Notes under the pieces: model-generated
Database searches by the model: none
The model's input: the letters and a program-made list of their open reading frames with translations, nothing else
Told to the model about the DNA's origin: nothing
Part shown: piece after piece, positions 12,001 through 22,984 of the stretch
How positions within the stretch are numbered: position 1 is the first letter of the stretch
Layout: each line of letters opens with the position of its first letter
Position numbers and translations under genes: made by a program
Source: Pseudisothecium myosuroides
Taxonomy: Eukaryota; Streptophyta; Bryopsida; Hypnales; Lembophyllaceae
Assembly (NCBI GenBank): GCA_951799445.1
Contig: OX637287.1
Location: forward strand, 8,680,001-8,744,000
Length of the DNA stretch: 64,000 nucleotides
Direction: 5' to 3'

Positions 12001-12510
12001 AGAGCATCCGCAATGCACCCTTCAAAAGCGACTGTATCGGCACTTTACCGTTCGTAAAGCAAATTTTAATTAAATGCGGGCTCCAATGCAACCATTATGA
12101 CAAACTCTAGTTTCACGGTCTCAGCAAAGGACCTCTGGAGTCCGGCATTTTTGGGCTTTTTGCTTGCCCCTTGAAGCATTTTGCCAAGTTGATTCGTGTA
12201 CATGGTCATTGTGACGACGATGACTTCGAAAATTTGAAATTTGGAAACTGGCTAGTACCAAGTTGTGCCAAAAAGAATATAGCTAGTAACATACCTTGTG
12301 AATTGTGAGCAACTACAGAATTTGCTCCAAAATTTCAGCAATCCACGCCACCTTTCCAATTTACTTTGACAAAATATACAAGAAGAGCTTTCTAACTGCG
12401 CATTAGGGGCCCCCTACCAGAAAAGGATCCATCATTGTGGAGGCCTTGTTTTCAGCCCCTGCATTTGTCAATAGAGGGATTGTTTAGCGAGTGCACACTG
12501 CAGATGCTCT
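12001..12510. mobile_element. MITE-like element with AGAGCATC terminal inverted repeats
   Basis: The left end AGAGCATCCGCAATGC and the right end GCAGATGCTCT are inverted copies of each other. TAT occurs directly outside both ends (11998-12000 and 12511-12513), which looks like a 3-bp target duplication. There is no open frame of note. A related, decayed copy occurs at about 47047-47560, sharing GCTCCAATGCAACC, GGTCTC, AGGCCTTG and CCCCTGCATTTG. The superfamily is uncertain; 3-bp duplications would suit PIF/Harbinger or CACTA groups. Confidence 0.75.
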
Positions 12511-12518
12511 TATGATTA

Positions 12519-12890
12519 TAATTAAAACTAGAAATTTTTATCTTTGGAAGCGCATTCAAAGGTACAACACTATGAGTAGGTACAAGAAAACTCAAATTTA
12601 GATATTGGACAACAAAAAAAAATCACTTCAAAAGCACAGTAAAAGACAAAAATTATAAAGGTGTTGACAAATCATGCTTATTAATGTAATATTTGGCCAG
12701 CACTATAGTATTTGGAAGTACAATTGGCCAAATTTTGCATTGGTAAGTGTGATTTGCCAACATCTTTACAAATTTTGTCTTTTTAGTGTTTATTTTCATT
12801 GTCTACTATCTAAATTTGAGATTTTTTGTACCTACTCAAAGTACTTTTGAATGTGCTTTGGCGATGTTAGGAATTTCAAGTTCTAATGAT
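12519..12890. repeat. Imperfect inverted repeat (~180-bp arms)
   Basis: The left arm (about 12519-12705) and right arm (about 12712-12890) are imperfect reverse complements over most of their length. One pair of matching blocks is CTCAAATTTAGATA against TATCTAAATTTGAG. Others are AAAGACAAAAATTATAAAG against its partner at about 12768-12785, and TTTGGCCAG against TTGGCCAAA. This fits a foldback or MITE-like element. A fragment related to the left arm lies at about 13050-13190. It begins 8 bases after the preceding MITE. Confidence 0.75.
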
Positions 12891-15022
12891 ACAGTACTTA
12901 AAAAATTTAAGTTATATTTGGGGGAGTAGTATATTGGTTCTATTGAAAATGCCCTAAAGGCTTCATCAATGGAACACTCTAAATGACTCACTAAATATGT
13001 TATTGTATTTTGATTGATGTAAAATTAGAATTTGTCATTACTATCATTTGTAAGCACCTCAAAAATCTCTTGAAATAAACACACTAAAATTTGCATTTGA
13101 ACTATGGACACCCAAAATAGAGCACATCAAAAGCAAGCTAAAAGAGAAAAAATATAATGTATAATGACAAATCATCCTTCTTAATAAAGAAAAAATACGG
13201 AAATGCATGGCATAGCAAATTTTCAATGCTCTATGTGAAGTTCTATGTTGCTCCACTTATTGGGGTTAATTTAAAACTTCACTCCGATTTTTTTCAATTT
13301 ATAATTTTATATATACAACAATTTTATTATAGCAACAATATTGATTTTGGACTAAAGGAGAAGAGGCTTTGCATTGACAAAATAAAAAGGACTGTACATG
13401 AAGAAGTAACTACAATTATTGCACCTCATAGTAGTAGCATGAAATAAAGTTTGTAAGGCATACTATTATGAAAGTTCGTAGTACTTAAGAGTAAAATAAG
13501 GTCTTACATTATTTTCATACCATAGTGTGATTGCCATCTATATTCATCCAATTTTCATCTAAAATTCACATATTCAAACGTTCATTCTAATTAGACTGCA
13601 TTCATCATGTTTAATTATTGTAAGGGCGCATTGCAATATTCAAACTCTTACAATAATTAAGTTATCTTTTGCAATAGTTTTTAATAAATCTTAATCCCTA
13701 AAGTTCTTTGGTTGTTTTTGAAAAAAATTGCCACAAAACAATATATATTAAAAAACAAACTAGATGCGTAGTCAAACTGAAATCTTTTTTGCAACTCCTA
13801 ACCATAGGATCTTGTAATTAATTTGAATGTCTACTTTTCCACCAATTTTCAAGCATAATTCTTTAACATCTTTAAGATCAAAATGTTCAAAGAAGTGCAA
13901 TAAGCTTTTTTCAATTGTTTCCAAATGAGGTAGACTTAACTTTGAAACTTAAAAGAAATATTTGTTTCATTTCTAATAATTTGATATTGTATTAGAAAAT
14001 TGAGTTGGAAATATACAAAAAAAAGTTTAAGACAAAAAAAAACTTCATTTTGATTCTTTAAATAATCATTATGCGGTAAGGTTTATAAGGTAATTAAAAA
14101 AACTAAATTGCTAATAAATCTAACGTGGAATTGAAACATGCCAATTCTGATTCTGAAAATGTTGAAGAAAACCATTTAAATCCTATTCACATTTTTGATT
14201 TCAAGACTTGAGAAAATTTAGTTATAAAACAAAATCTCATATTGATTTCTAGAGAGACATTTCATGATTGCCCACAAAATAGGATTTGTTATAACTTTTA
14301 TCCCACTCATTAATTAGAATTAAATGAATAAAAGTTTTCCTTGTAGATGTGTAATAAATATACAATATAATTTTAAAATATAATATAATATAAAGATCAA
14401 TTTTATTAAAGTACTTGTTTCGTTATCCAAAAGTTCAAGAAAATTTAAAAAAAACATATATTTCTAAGAACAAATGACTATTTTTTTTTGCAAACTGACT
14501 TTTTGGAATGCTAAAATAAATTTTTAATCTACATAAAGGTTTCAAAAGATGCCATAAAGAATAGCATTCATAAGAGCTTGCTTGAAAAACACAAGATCCC
14601 ATTTTTAATTGCTTAGGGATTAATGAAGTACTTTAGGATTAATATTTTCTTGTGGAGTACAAGTGAAAACTAGGAACTTTACATCTACTAGATATGAAAG
14701 AATTCTTGAATGTATATTACAATTCAAATGTGAAATAAATATATTAACCCCGGGGAAGAACACGGGAACGAACTTGAGAACGTGGGAACGTCTCGTCCTT
14801 CTCGTAGCGTGAGGGCCGGTGCTTCATAGTTCCGCATACTCGCGATTGCTCGCTCGCTTGTCGTCCCATTTTGACGTCTGCGATTCTCGCCTGTGCTCGC
14901 TGTTTCGTTTCGTCTTCGTTTATTGCCGGCGTTTCGTTGATGTATCTTTGATCGATTGGTTTTTCATATAGAGCGCTTCGGTCTGATAGCGCTTTGGTCC
15001 GATTTGTACGCATCGTTCCACC
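12891..15022. other. AT-rich intergenic DNA upstream of RPN12
   Basis: Very AT-rich from about 12900 to 14740, with no supported gene. A fragment at 13050-13190 resembles the neighbouring inverted repeat. From about 14745 the composition changes sharply to GC-rich, which marks the RPN12 promoter and 5' untranslated region. The long antisense frame that overlaps RPN12 exon 1 here is an artefact of that GC-rich leader. Confidence 0.6.
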
Positions 15023-17688
15023 ATGGAGGCAAAGATTGCGGACATTACCCGTTTGTTCCAGAAGTTCAAGGCTGCCTACGACAAGAATGATGTGGACACC
15101 AGCGACAGCATTCTTTCCCAGATCAAGGTTCTTCACCTGGACTGTTCTGGCTCTTGCATAATTGGTGGAAGCTTTGATCAATTTTTAGGGTTTACTGGTG
15201 CGAATTAGGGTTTTGTTTGGCGTTGGGAGGTCATATGGGAGTACTTGTCTCACGTGTTTTGTGATCCTCTTGAACTAAGCGGAGGAAGAAACGATGACGG
15301 AGAAGGAAATCCATCTTGTCTTACAGGTGTAATTTTGGGTCGTGCAGGTGAAGTTGACAGAGTTGCCTGGTCTTCCTCCTCTGTTTAAATCATCCCCAAC
15401 AGCTGTGCAAGAGCTTCTTCTCGCAAGTATGTGTAGCTACTCCACTTCTCTTCACAGCTCTCGCTTTGTCCAGTTGAATGCGCCATCGATCATTGAAAGC
15501 TTTTTTGTAGAATTGCTCCTGAACCTAGCTTTAATTGGATCCGGATTGGCATTCAAACTTCACAATAGAGGAGTACAGTGTCTCATCTCCTGGTTATATG
15601 TAGAGACAAAGACATCATGTCCGCGGTTCTCTAATAGCACATTTTAGCGTCAAAGCTCTGTTTTGACTACACGTTTTGACTGCACATCTCAAACTTCTTC
15701 GTGTGCATGGTGAAGATCATTTTCCTCTTATTGAATGACCCTAAATATGTGAGTTAGAGTTGGGAAGAGACGAGCAAGAAATGGCAGGGAGTTACAGTAT
15801 GGCATAGAGTACCTCTTAAACTCCGTCCTCTGATACTCGCACCTGCGATTTCTGTATAAAGCCCGAAGATTATGAAGTCCTGGACAGTTCCGCATTTTCT
15901 AACCTAAGCAGCTTGACTGTTTCGGCAGGAGATATCTTTGAACATGCTGTCGTTCTGAGTGTTAAAATGGAGGATCAAGATGCATTTGAGCGCCATTTTC
16001 TTCAGCTCAAGTCGTATTACATCGACACTAGGTATACCGTCACCTCCTAAATGATCCTCTTTTGTCGTTCTTAGTATGTCTCTCGCTTCACATTAGCATG
16101 CATCACTATGATGTTTCCTTGATTATAACGTTTAATTTTCTAATTCTGCTCAAACTGGGTGCTGTTTTTCTTCTCGTACATGCATTCCGTAATGACCTTC
16201 AAAGCGGGTTGTAGGTTACGATTGCCTCAATGGAATAAGTCTTAGTTAGTTGATTTTGGCCTAAGATACTTGCTTCTTGGTCTCATGTTCACGTCTATTC
16301 CTTTCGAATCTCAGATTCCTTTTAAGTTTCTGATTTATTTATTTATACGTCATACTCCCGTACATGTCAGCCAGCTATTAAAGGATCTTTCGTTGAATTG
16401 CAGAGGTCTGATTCCTCCATCTGAGCAAGAGTACCCTATTTTAGGCCTCAACTTGCTGCGCCTGTTAGTTCAAAACAGAATCGCGGAGTTTCACACAGGT
16501 AATATTTGCTTTTCTCTATCCCTCCAGACCGAGCGACAGTGTCACAGTCCAATGTAACGAATTTTCTTTGCATGTGGGCCTTTATTCTGCATTTGTCTGA
16601 TTGGATTACGGCGAGAGCTCTTTTGGTTACAGCGGCTCAAGTAATATTTCTTGTGTAGATGTTCTAGGTTGCATACTGATTGTATCCAGTTTTTCTGGAT
16701 GGGTTTCACAGAGCTAGAGCTTCTACCACCTGAAGCTCACGAGCATACGTGTATAAAGCATGCTGTAGAGCTAGAGCAGTCATTTATGGAGGGTGCATAC
16801 AACCGTGTCCTTAGTGCACGTCAAGCGGTTCCACATGAAACTTATGTGTATTTTATGGACCTTCTTGCTAAGACCGTCAGGTATGACTAGCTTAGAACCA
16901 AATATTTTCTGGTTTTCTGGTTATGACTCTTATGTACAGAAGATACCAGTATGATTGGTGCCGTTGAGTGGCTCTGCGGTCCAGCCTGTGCTCAAATTTG
17001 TTTTGCCTTTTTCCTATTTTTGGTAATTTTTGGTGACATAATTACTGTGAATTTCAATACCGTTTTGTCATTTAGGTTCAAAAGCTGGGAAACCCATTTA
17101 TCGCAGTGTCCTCTTTGACAGCCCCTTCCTCAGTCCCGTGGCTCTCTGTGTTCGGGAAATCCCAACGTGATGAACAAACTAGTTTCCTGAAGATTATTGA
17201 TGGCCTTCTCTTTAAGAAATTGTGGTAAAGCTGTCTTTTCATTGCCATGTTTTTTGGTTCTTCACAGGGACGAGATTGCAGGCTGCAGTGAGAAGGCGTA
17301 TGATTCTTTGGCGGTAGCGGATGCAAAAAAGATTCTGATGTTTGCGTCAGATCAGGAGTTGCAGGCATATGTTCTTGATGTAAGTACTTTGGGTGCCGGA
17401 GTCAATTGTTTCCTCAATTTTTTTGGCATTTCTATCTCCAGCTTCTAAGTTGCAGTTTCCGTGATCGTCCCCATTCAGACAGTACTTTTATGAGGTTGAT
17501 AGTTGACAAGAAGAAATCTGCTGGAACTTGGGTCGGGTATTATGCAGGATCATCCAGACTGGGAGATTCGTGGCAGCAGGGTGTTCTTTCAGAAAGCCAA
17601 AGAGCTCGCACCGTGCAAAGAGATACCCTCTCTGCAGCTGATCAATCAAACTCTAGGCTATGCTAGAGAGTTGGAGCGAATTGTATAG
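15023..17688 (+). CDS. RPN12: 26S proteasome regulatory subunit RPN12
   Basis: Seven exons (15023-15127, 15348-15426, 15929-16031, 16404-16498, 16712-16880, 17268-17379, 17548-17688) join in frame to 267 aa, the family's usual length. RPN12 is a lid subunit of the 19S regulatory particle; it joins last and promotes docking of the lid to the base. Conserved blocks include LPPLF, DIFEHAVVLSVKMEDQDAFERHF, LGLNLLRLLVQNRIAEFHT, CIKHAVELEQSFMEGAYNRVL, YVYFMDLLAKTVRDEIAGCSEKAY and the C-terminus ending in ARELERIV. All six introns are GT-AG. The start ATG at 15023 lies in the context CCACCATGG and gives the expected N-terminus. The product acts in nucleus and cytosol in ubiquitin-dependent protein turnover. 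Nothing odd was found. Confidence 0.98.
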
Positions 17689-18540
17689 AATTAGGCTGAA
17701 CTGCAACCCAATTCTCTTGTGAATTTCCCGCTTTTTCCCGAAATACAAGTAGTGTTACGGCAGAAGTTGCAACCATTTACATTCAGTATTTGATCTCTGT
17801 ATGAGCTATGTAGTTCACAACATTACTTGTTGGAATTGGGACTGTCTGCCTCTTTCGTAGTCTATTTTCTCTTTTCGACTTGCTCTCGGAAAGCGTTAAT
17901 GCTTTTTCCATCCATAAGATTCTTGAGCAGCTGCCTTGTAACACCTTTGCAGAAAGAAGAATCTAGATTGCAGCTGCCTTGTAACACCAGAAATTCGGTT
18001 AATAATGCTCGTCCTCAAAAGGGTAAGCATGAGTGTCCTGTTTATTTGATATGTTGGGCAAATTCTCTTTGACAGAACTTCGCAGATGGTCCCCAGAAAT
18101 CAGTTTCCTCATTTCCTGTAACTGATTTCATATGATATCCTACGAGATCTAGAAATGTAACCATATATTGCCAAAAAACTGCTTAGCGAATTTGGAGCTT
18201 ACATATACCGAACTGGGTATTCTGCACAATTTGAGCTTACAACTTCATGAAGAATGCTGCATATTGGAAATTTCAGGAAGACTCCAAATTACAAACTGAG
18301 AGACCTCAGAAGCTCGAATTTAGTCGTTTGAAATAATCTGCATTCTCACCAAGCTTGTGTCCTGAAGGTACAGACAAGATACGATCTGATGCAAGTGTAA
18401 ATGGTAACCAAGAGATATGAACCCATAGTAAATTCTCGCAATGTTTGTCTAATACTCAAGTCCTGGCGTTACACCTTGGGAAAGCTTACGGCAGATCACA
18501 GCAAATCTAAAGGAGGCGGTGAAACTCTAAGTCACAGGTT
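17689..18540. other. Convergent intergenic region RPN12/PSRP1
   Basis: The 3' ends of RPN12 (plus) and PSRP1 (minus) face each other across about 850 bases, which should hold both 3' untranslated regions. No additional frame, repeat or RNA gene is supported. Confidence 0.55.
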
Positions 18541-20694
18541 TCACCTACTTTTGCCTTGTGATGCTCCATTTTCAGCCTCCCATTTCTCATCGTTTCGAGG
18601 CACAATTATTCCATAACCACCATGAGTTCGCTTGTACAGGATGTTGATCTCACCTGCAAACCACAATCGGAAAACGTTGACAAACCAGAACCAACAACAT
18701 AGACATGTACCACAACAGAAAAAGGGAACAAAACAATCTCAAATCATCTGAGATAACAATCTACTCATCGCAGATAATCGAGATTCTACTTTGGACGTCC
18801 TGAATGCCGAACCACACATCGAAAGACGAAGAAGCATACCACTTTCAATATTACGGAAGGCATAAAAGTCATGGCCGATATTGACCAATTGTTCAAGAGC
18901 TTCAAGAGGTTTCATTGGGCGCATTTCAAAGTATTTGGTCCGAACAATCTGCAACAAAATACAAAGTAGGATTACGGGCGCATTTCAACAGAAAGGTCAT
19001 AATAGCCTAGAATACCCCAAGCTCCAAAGTCTGGGATTTTGTTCACCGACTATTTTCCCTAAAACCGCAATTTTCAAATCGAAGAAGCTATAGCTAATTG
19101 TTTCAATCAAATTTTTGACCAAACACTGCAAGTGTCTCATGGAATAAATTGCTAGAGTTGCTGATTTCTTTTAAAATGTCCACAACTGAGATAGAAACGA
19201 CAGTTCTCCAGGGAAGACCATCACAAACAGGCACAAAAGTAATAACTCCGGGTTCGTCCCGGCACGCAAATTCAGGTCACAGATCTCAATGAGCTGTCTG
19301 ATATTCGCTCGAATGAAAAGCATAAAAGAGGAAACACGATTCAATAGAGCCTTTACCTCGTCAGGTAAATCGTTAGGCGTCCTTTCAAGGATGGGAGCAA
19401 GATCTACGACTTCATTAGACAGAACTTCTCCAATGCGACGTGACTGGCGCGACTTCGTGGGTCGCCCGTGGCCTCCATCCTTCTCTTTGATCTTTCGAAG
19501 CTTTCTTGAAAGAACGTCAGAAACCCTATCAATACTAGCGTACATGCTTTCAGCCTCCTCCTCTGACCTTACTACTCCGTGCTTCTTGGTGTAGAGAGTG
19601 ACCTGACAAACATATCATTGTTATCCGTAAATCACTGCGAGATTTGCAGTTGGCAAGAGTTCATTGACGCATTGAACACCTTGACTTCCGGTTCTGAACT
19701 ACAGAGCAGTTGATTACTTTCCAACTAGCATTGATCCCTAATCAGCACTCAGAAAACCTAGAGAGTCCTAATCCATGGTATTACACATCTTCCACAACAC
19801 ATCTTCTTACATAGTCCTTATTTGATAAAAGAACGTTCTATATGCTGGACTATAAGAACATTCGATTATAACCGATGATAACAATATGATTTTCTGCTGT
19901 CACACTCCTAATAGGTCAATTGAAATGCCTGACAATCACATAATTGAGAATTAGAAAAGGAGAAGCATGAAATTGTGACTTTCGAAATTCCTCTCCAAGA
20001 CTAATCTCACCTCACATCTCTGAAGTTTTCCTCCACGCCCTGTCTCACCACCTCGAACTGACATGCGCACATCCACTTCCTTCACAAGTGCACTGTGGTT
20101 GTGCACGGCATTGCCAACCTTCTCCTCCACATATTGCTTGATGGCATCCGTCAACTGTCACCAAGCTCACCAACCCTTAAAATACCATCACTTTCTCGAC
20201 ATAGCCTTTACATCACATCCCCCACAAGAATCGCAGGATAGTGATACCTACACTACGGAACGTTATGTGTGCCCTGGTGCTTATTTCACAAGGTGTCATG
20301 TAGGATTTAAAATCACTCTAAGCCATGTGGCACTTGGAATTGAGCCATTCCAAGTTTGATTTAATTATGTACGAAACTATACAAGAACTTAAAGAACATT
20401 TACCTCCAAGTGCTTGCCTTGGATGATGAGCCTCACACTCGCCAGAGTTCCACCCCAAGCCATGCACGTGGTGACCCTCCCTTTCGCCATTCCAAAGCCA
20501 GCTCTTCCAAAATGCGACGACTCCAAGCAACCCTGTCCTTGAAAACCCGAATTCAAGCTGGAAACACCGACGGCCGAATCGAGCCTCAAGAACGAAGAGC
20601 TTAGACTCCCCGACCTTGCATTGCTTTGCGGTACCCTCGCACTGCCGCAGCAGCACACACTCGCTGCCTGCCCTGTGGCCAATATCGTCGCCAT
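18541..20694 (-). CDS. PSRP1: Plastid ribosome-associated hibernation factor (PSRP1-like)
   Basis: Five exons, in transcription order 20694-20404, 20154-20011, 19602-19357, 18948-18840 and 18653-18541, join in frame to 300 aa, close to spinach PSRP1 in length. The family is the long form of HPF/YfiA (S30AE domain): it binds the decoding centre of chloroplast 70S ribosomes and stabilises idle ribosomes. Residues 1-75 are Ser/Gly-rich and fit a chloroplast transit peptide. The S30AE domain runs from about 85 to 190 ([60 protein letters not shown]). The C-terminal domain starts at 228 ([40 protein letters not shown]). The linker between them is basic. The start at 20694 is the first ATG of an otherwise open frame. 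All introns are GT-AG. Plastid location is inferred from family and N-terminus. Confidence 0.96.
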
Positions 20695-22017
20695 TGCCCC
20701 TTCGTCGTCCTCCCAAACAAGAATTCCAAGCAGCCCACGCCCTAATCCTCTCAAGCTGTACAGAGCACCTTCACATCCAAATACTGCACCAAAAGTACCC
20801 GATTCTCAGTTCCAAGCACCCAATAACAGTACCCCCAAAAACCTTAGGGCCCCAAACCTTAGAGCCCCAAACCTTAGAGCTCTTCAATTCATCCACAACC
20901 CCTCATCCATCGATTCCCCAAACAAGAAACTGCTGTCAAAATTCACAACGACTCGAATAGTTGGCAATGTGAAGAGCGGGATGCCCTCGCGCGACAAGAA
21001 GAGAAGAGCAATACTGTACCTGGAAGCCACGATTTCGAAGCCAATGCCTGGAACCCAAGTGAGGCTCAAATGGGGTCGATGGAAGCGCCGTGGCAGGGGC
21101 ACGCACAAAGAAGGAATGAGCGTGGACGGAGATGCGAGGCGATTGCGAGAGAGAGTGGGCAAGTCTATCCACCCGGTGCTGAGGTGGCCAGGGCTGGGGC
21201 TTGCATACCGGTAGCGGCTACCGACGGTGGCCGGTTCGAATTTCATCGCATCTCCACCGGTACTCGGCACTGGCTGGTATTCTCTCGAAAATTTCATCCC
21301 CTTGATACTCATGCGCGATATTTTGCTGGGGAGCCTGGTCTGAGGAGCAAACTTCTATGCTGTGTTGGAATCAGAAATGAATTTTCAAGGTTTTCAAAGT
21401 CGGAATTGGCCTTCAGTTTGTCAAGCCTTTCATGATGTTTCCACTTTTGTGTGAGTGGAGGGAAACTACACTTTCAACTGCAGCATTGCCTTGTTGTCAA
21501 ATGAAATGCAACCAAAAAGTTCAAGTTTAATGTTGAAAATAGTCCTCTGGAAGTTGGAAGGTTGCCCTCCTACCCTACTTTTCATGAGGTTTATAAAGAG
21601 GTGCCATCCCTAGACATGCATAACCGGGTGTTGACTTTTCAACGCTAATGTGGCAACTTCCCATTGGCAACCCGTCAGCATTGCCATTACAAGTTGCAAT
21701 TCATTACCTTCTTTCTTTTCAACTTGCTTCCTATACAGCCTTGGATCATGAAGATCAAAGGTTGTGATTGAACTATTAGTAGTCATGATAGCAAGTTTCA
21801 CTACCTTTAAAACTTGAATCCAAATCTTCATTAATGGAACATCAATTGTTCATCCAAATCTTCATACATTCATCCCAAATTGATTCACAGCTGTTTGTTT
21901 GTTTCAGTTCATTTTGAGACTAACTTTCAAAATCTCCCACAAAGTTCACAACTGTAGCCTGTGAAGCGCCATTTGAACAATAAGACTATTTAGGGTGTAT
22001 AAATTTTGATTTGGTAA

Positions 22018-22318
22018 GGTAGGAGGTTCATAAAGCCCTCAAGCTCTAAAAGCATTCTATAACATAAAGGTACATTTTAATTTCTCATTGCACCAACAAT
22101 ATGCAAATAGTGTACATTTTAGGAGGTGGATGCTCATAGTGACCTGTGCAAATCAACTTCAAAAAATCGTAATTAATTCCACAAAGCTCCCCCAAATATG
22201 AAACGACTTGGGTTAGATGCCAATTCCATTTGCCTTCTAAGAAAAAATTACTGAAAAACAATTCAAGGAGTCCAACCTCTCCAAATTCATTTTCAACTCT
22301 TAAATGTAGTCTCATAAT
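22018..22318. mobile_element. GTAGGAGG-family element, copy a
   Basis: This is one of five related copies in the window. It begins GTAGGAGGTTCATAAAGCC and shares long internal blocks with the other copies, including TGAAACGACTTGGGTTAGAT and GCCAATTCCATTTGCC. The right end is poorly preserved (AGTCTCATAATCAC). Copies d (40371-40670) and e (49951-50290) are in the opposite orientation. There is no coding capacity. Confidence 0.75.
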
Positions 22319-22705
22319 CACACGGAGTGCTGGGATATGGCGGTTGATTTATTGGACTTCGATTTCACCTATGAGGATTTGCGGAAAGTGGGCAGTGCAA
22401 GAAAACCAATCAGCAAGTATGTTCTTTCACATTAGCCAAAATTTCCAAAAATATTCTTGTGAAAATATTCTTGCCTGTTTCTCTCTTGAATCTTTCTCCT
22501 CAAGATTCTAAGTCCGAAATCTCGTCTCCAAGATACTTGCCCATGTGTGAAATTTTCAAGTTGTTTTCTAGAACATAAAGCTCACACTCTTAACCCTAGA
22601 CAGTTATATTGCCTATCTTTGTATTTTCTTCTTCTCTTTTGACTGGATACAACGCAACTTATGCTGATGAATTACGAAGCACACTCGCAAATTCACGATC
22701 ACAGT

Positions 22706-22860
22706 GAAAATGGTGAAACTTATTGCAAAGGAATTAGAACAACCACACGACAAAACTTTGATTGGTTGTATTCATATATGAAAATGCTGAAACTTATTGC
22801 AAAGGAGTTAGAACTACCACGACAAAATTTTGATTTGGTTGTATTCATATATGAGAATGG
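22706..22860. repeat. Tandem duplication, ~74-bp unit
   Basis: Two direct copies, 22706-22779 and 22780-22852, share GAAACTTATTGCAAAGGA, TTAGAAC, CGACAAAA and GTATTCATATATGA. The pair lies about 130 bases upstream of the CYB5D1 start codon, so it may affect promoter spacing. Confidence 0.9.
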
Positions 22861-22984
22861 TGTTTGGGGGACGAAGTACATGATCAGTACGTGGTGTCGA
22901 TCAGTACCTGCAAAGTAGCGTCAATGTTGTTGTGCGAGGCATCAAACCCTAATTAGGGTTTGACAGATAAGACTGCCGATTTGA

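Larger units (their letters stand above)
20695..22984. promoter_or_regulatory. Shared intergenic region PSRP1/CYB5D1
   Basis: The two genes are head-to-head across about 2.3 kb. The first 600 bases are GC-rich and contain a 17-bp tandem motif (CCCCAAACCTTAGAG) near 20835-20880. The long open frames on both strands there lack any domain. Further right lie a GTAGGAGG-family element (about 22018-22318) and a tandem duplication just upstream of CYB5D1. Confidence 0.5.

Noticed and set aside
14744..15181. 145-codon minus-strand frame overlapping RPN12 exon 1
   Set aside because: Antisense shadow of the GC-rich RPN12 leader and exon 1; no family match.
21180..21260. tRNA-like GGTTCGAATTT with inverted repeats
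   Set aside because: No A box at the right distance and no cloverleaf; probably chance within GC-rich DNA.
20616..21312. Long overlapping open frames on both strands (up to 197 codons) upstream of PSRP1
   Set aside because: Low-complexity GC-rich leader DNA with a CCCCAAACCTTAG repeat; frames in several phases, no domain, no splice partners.
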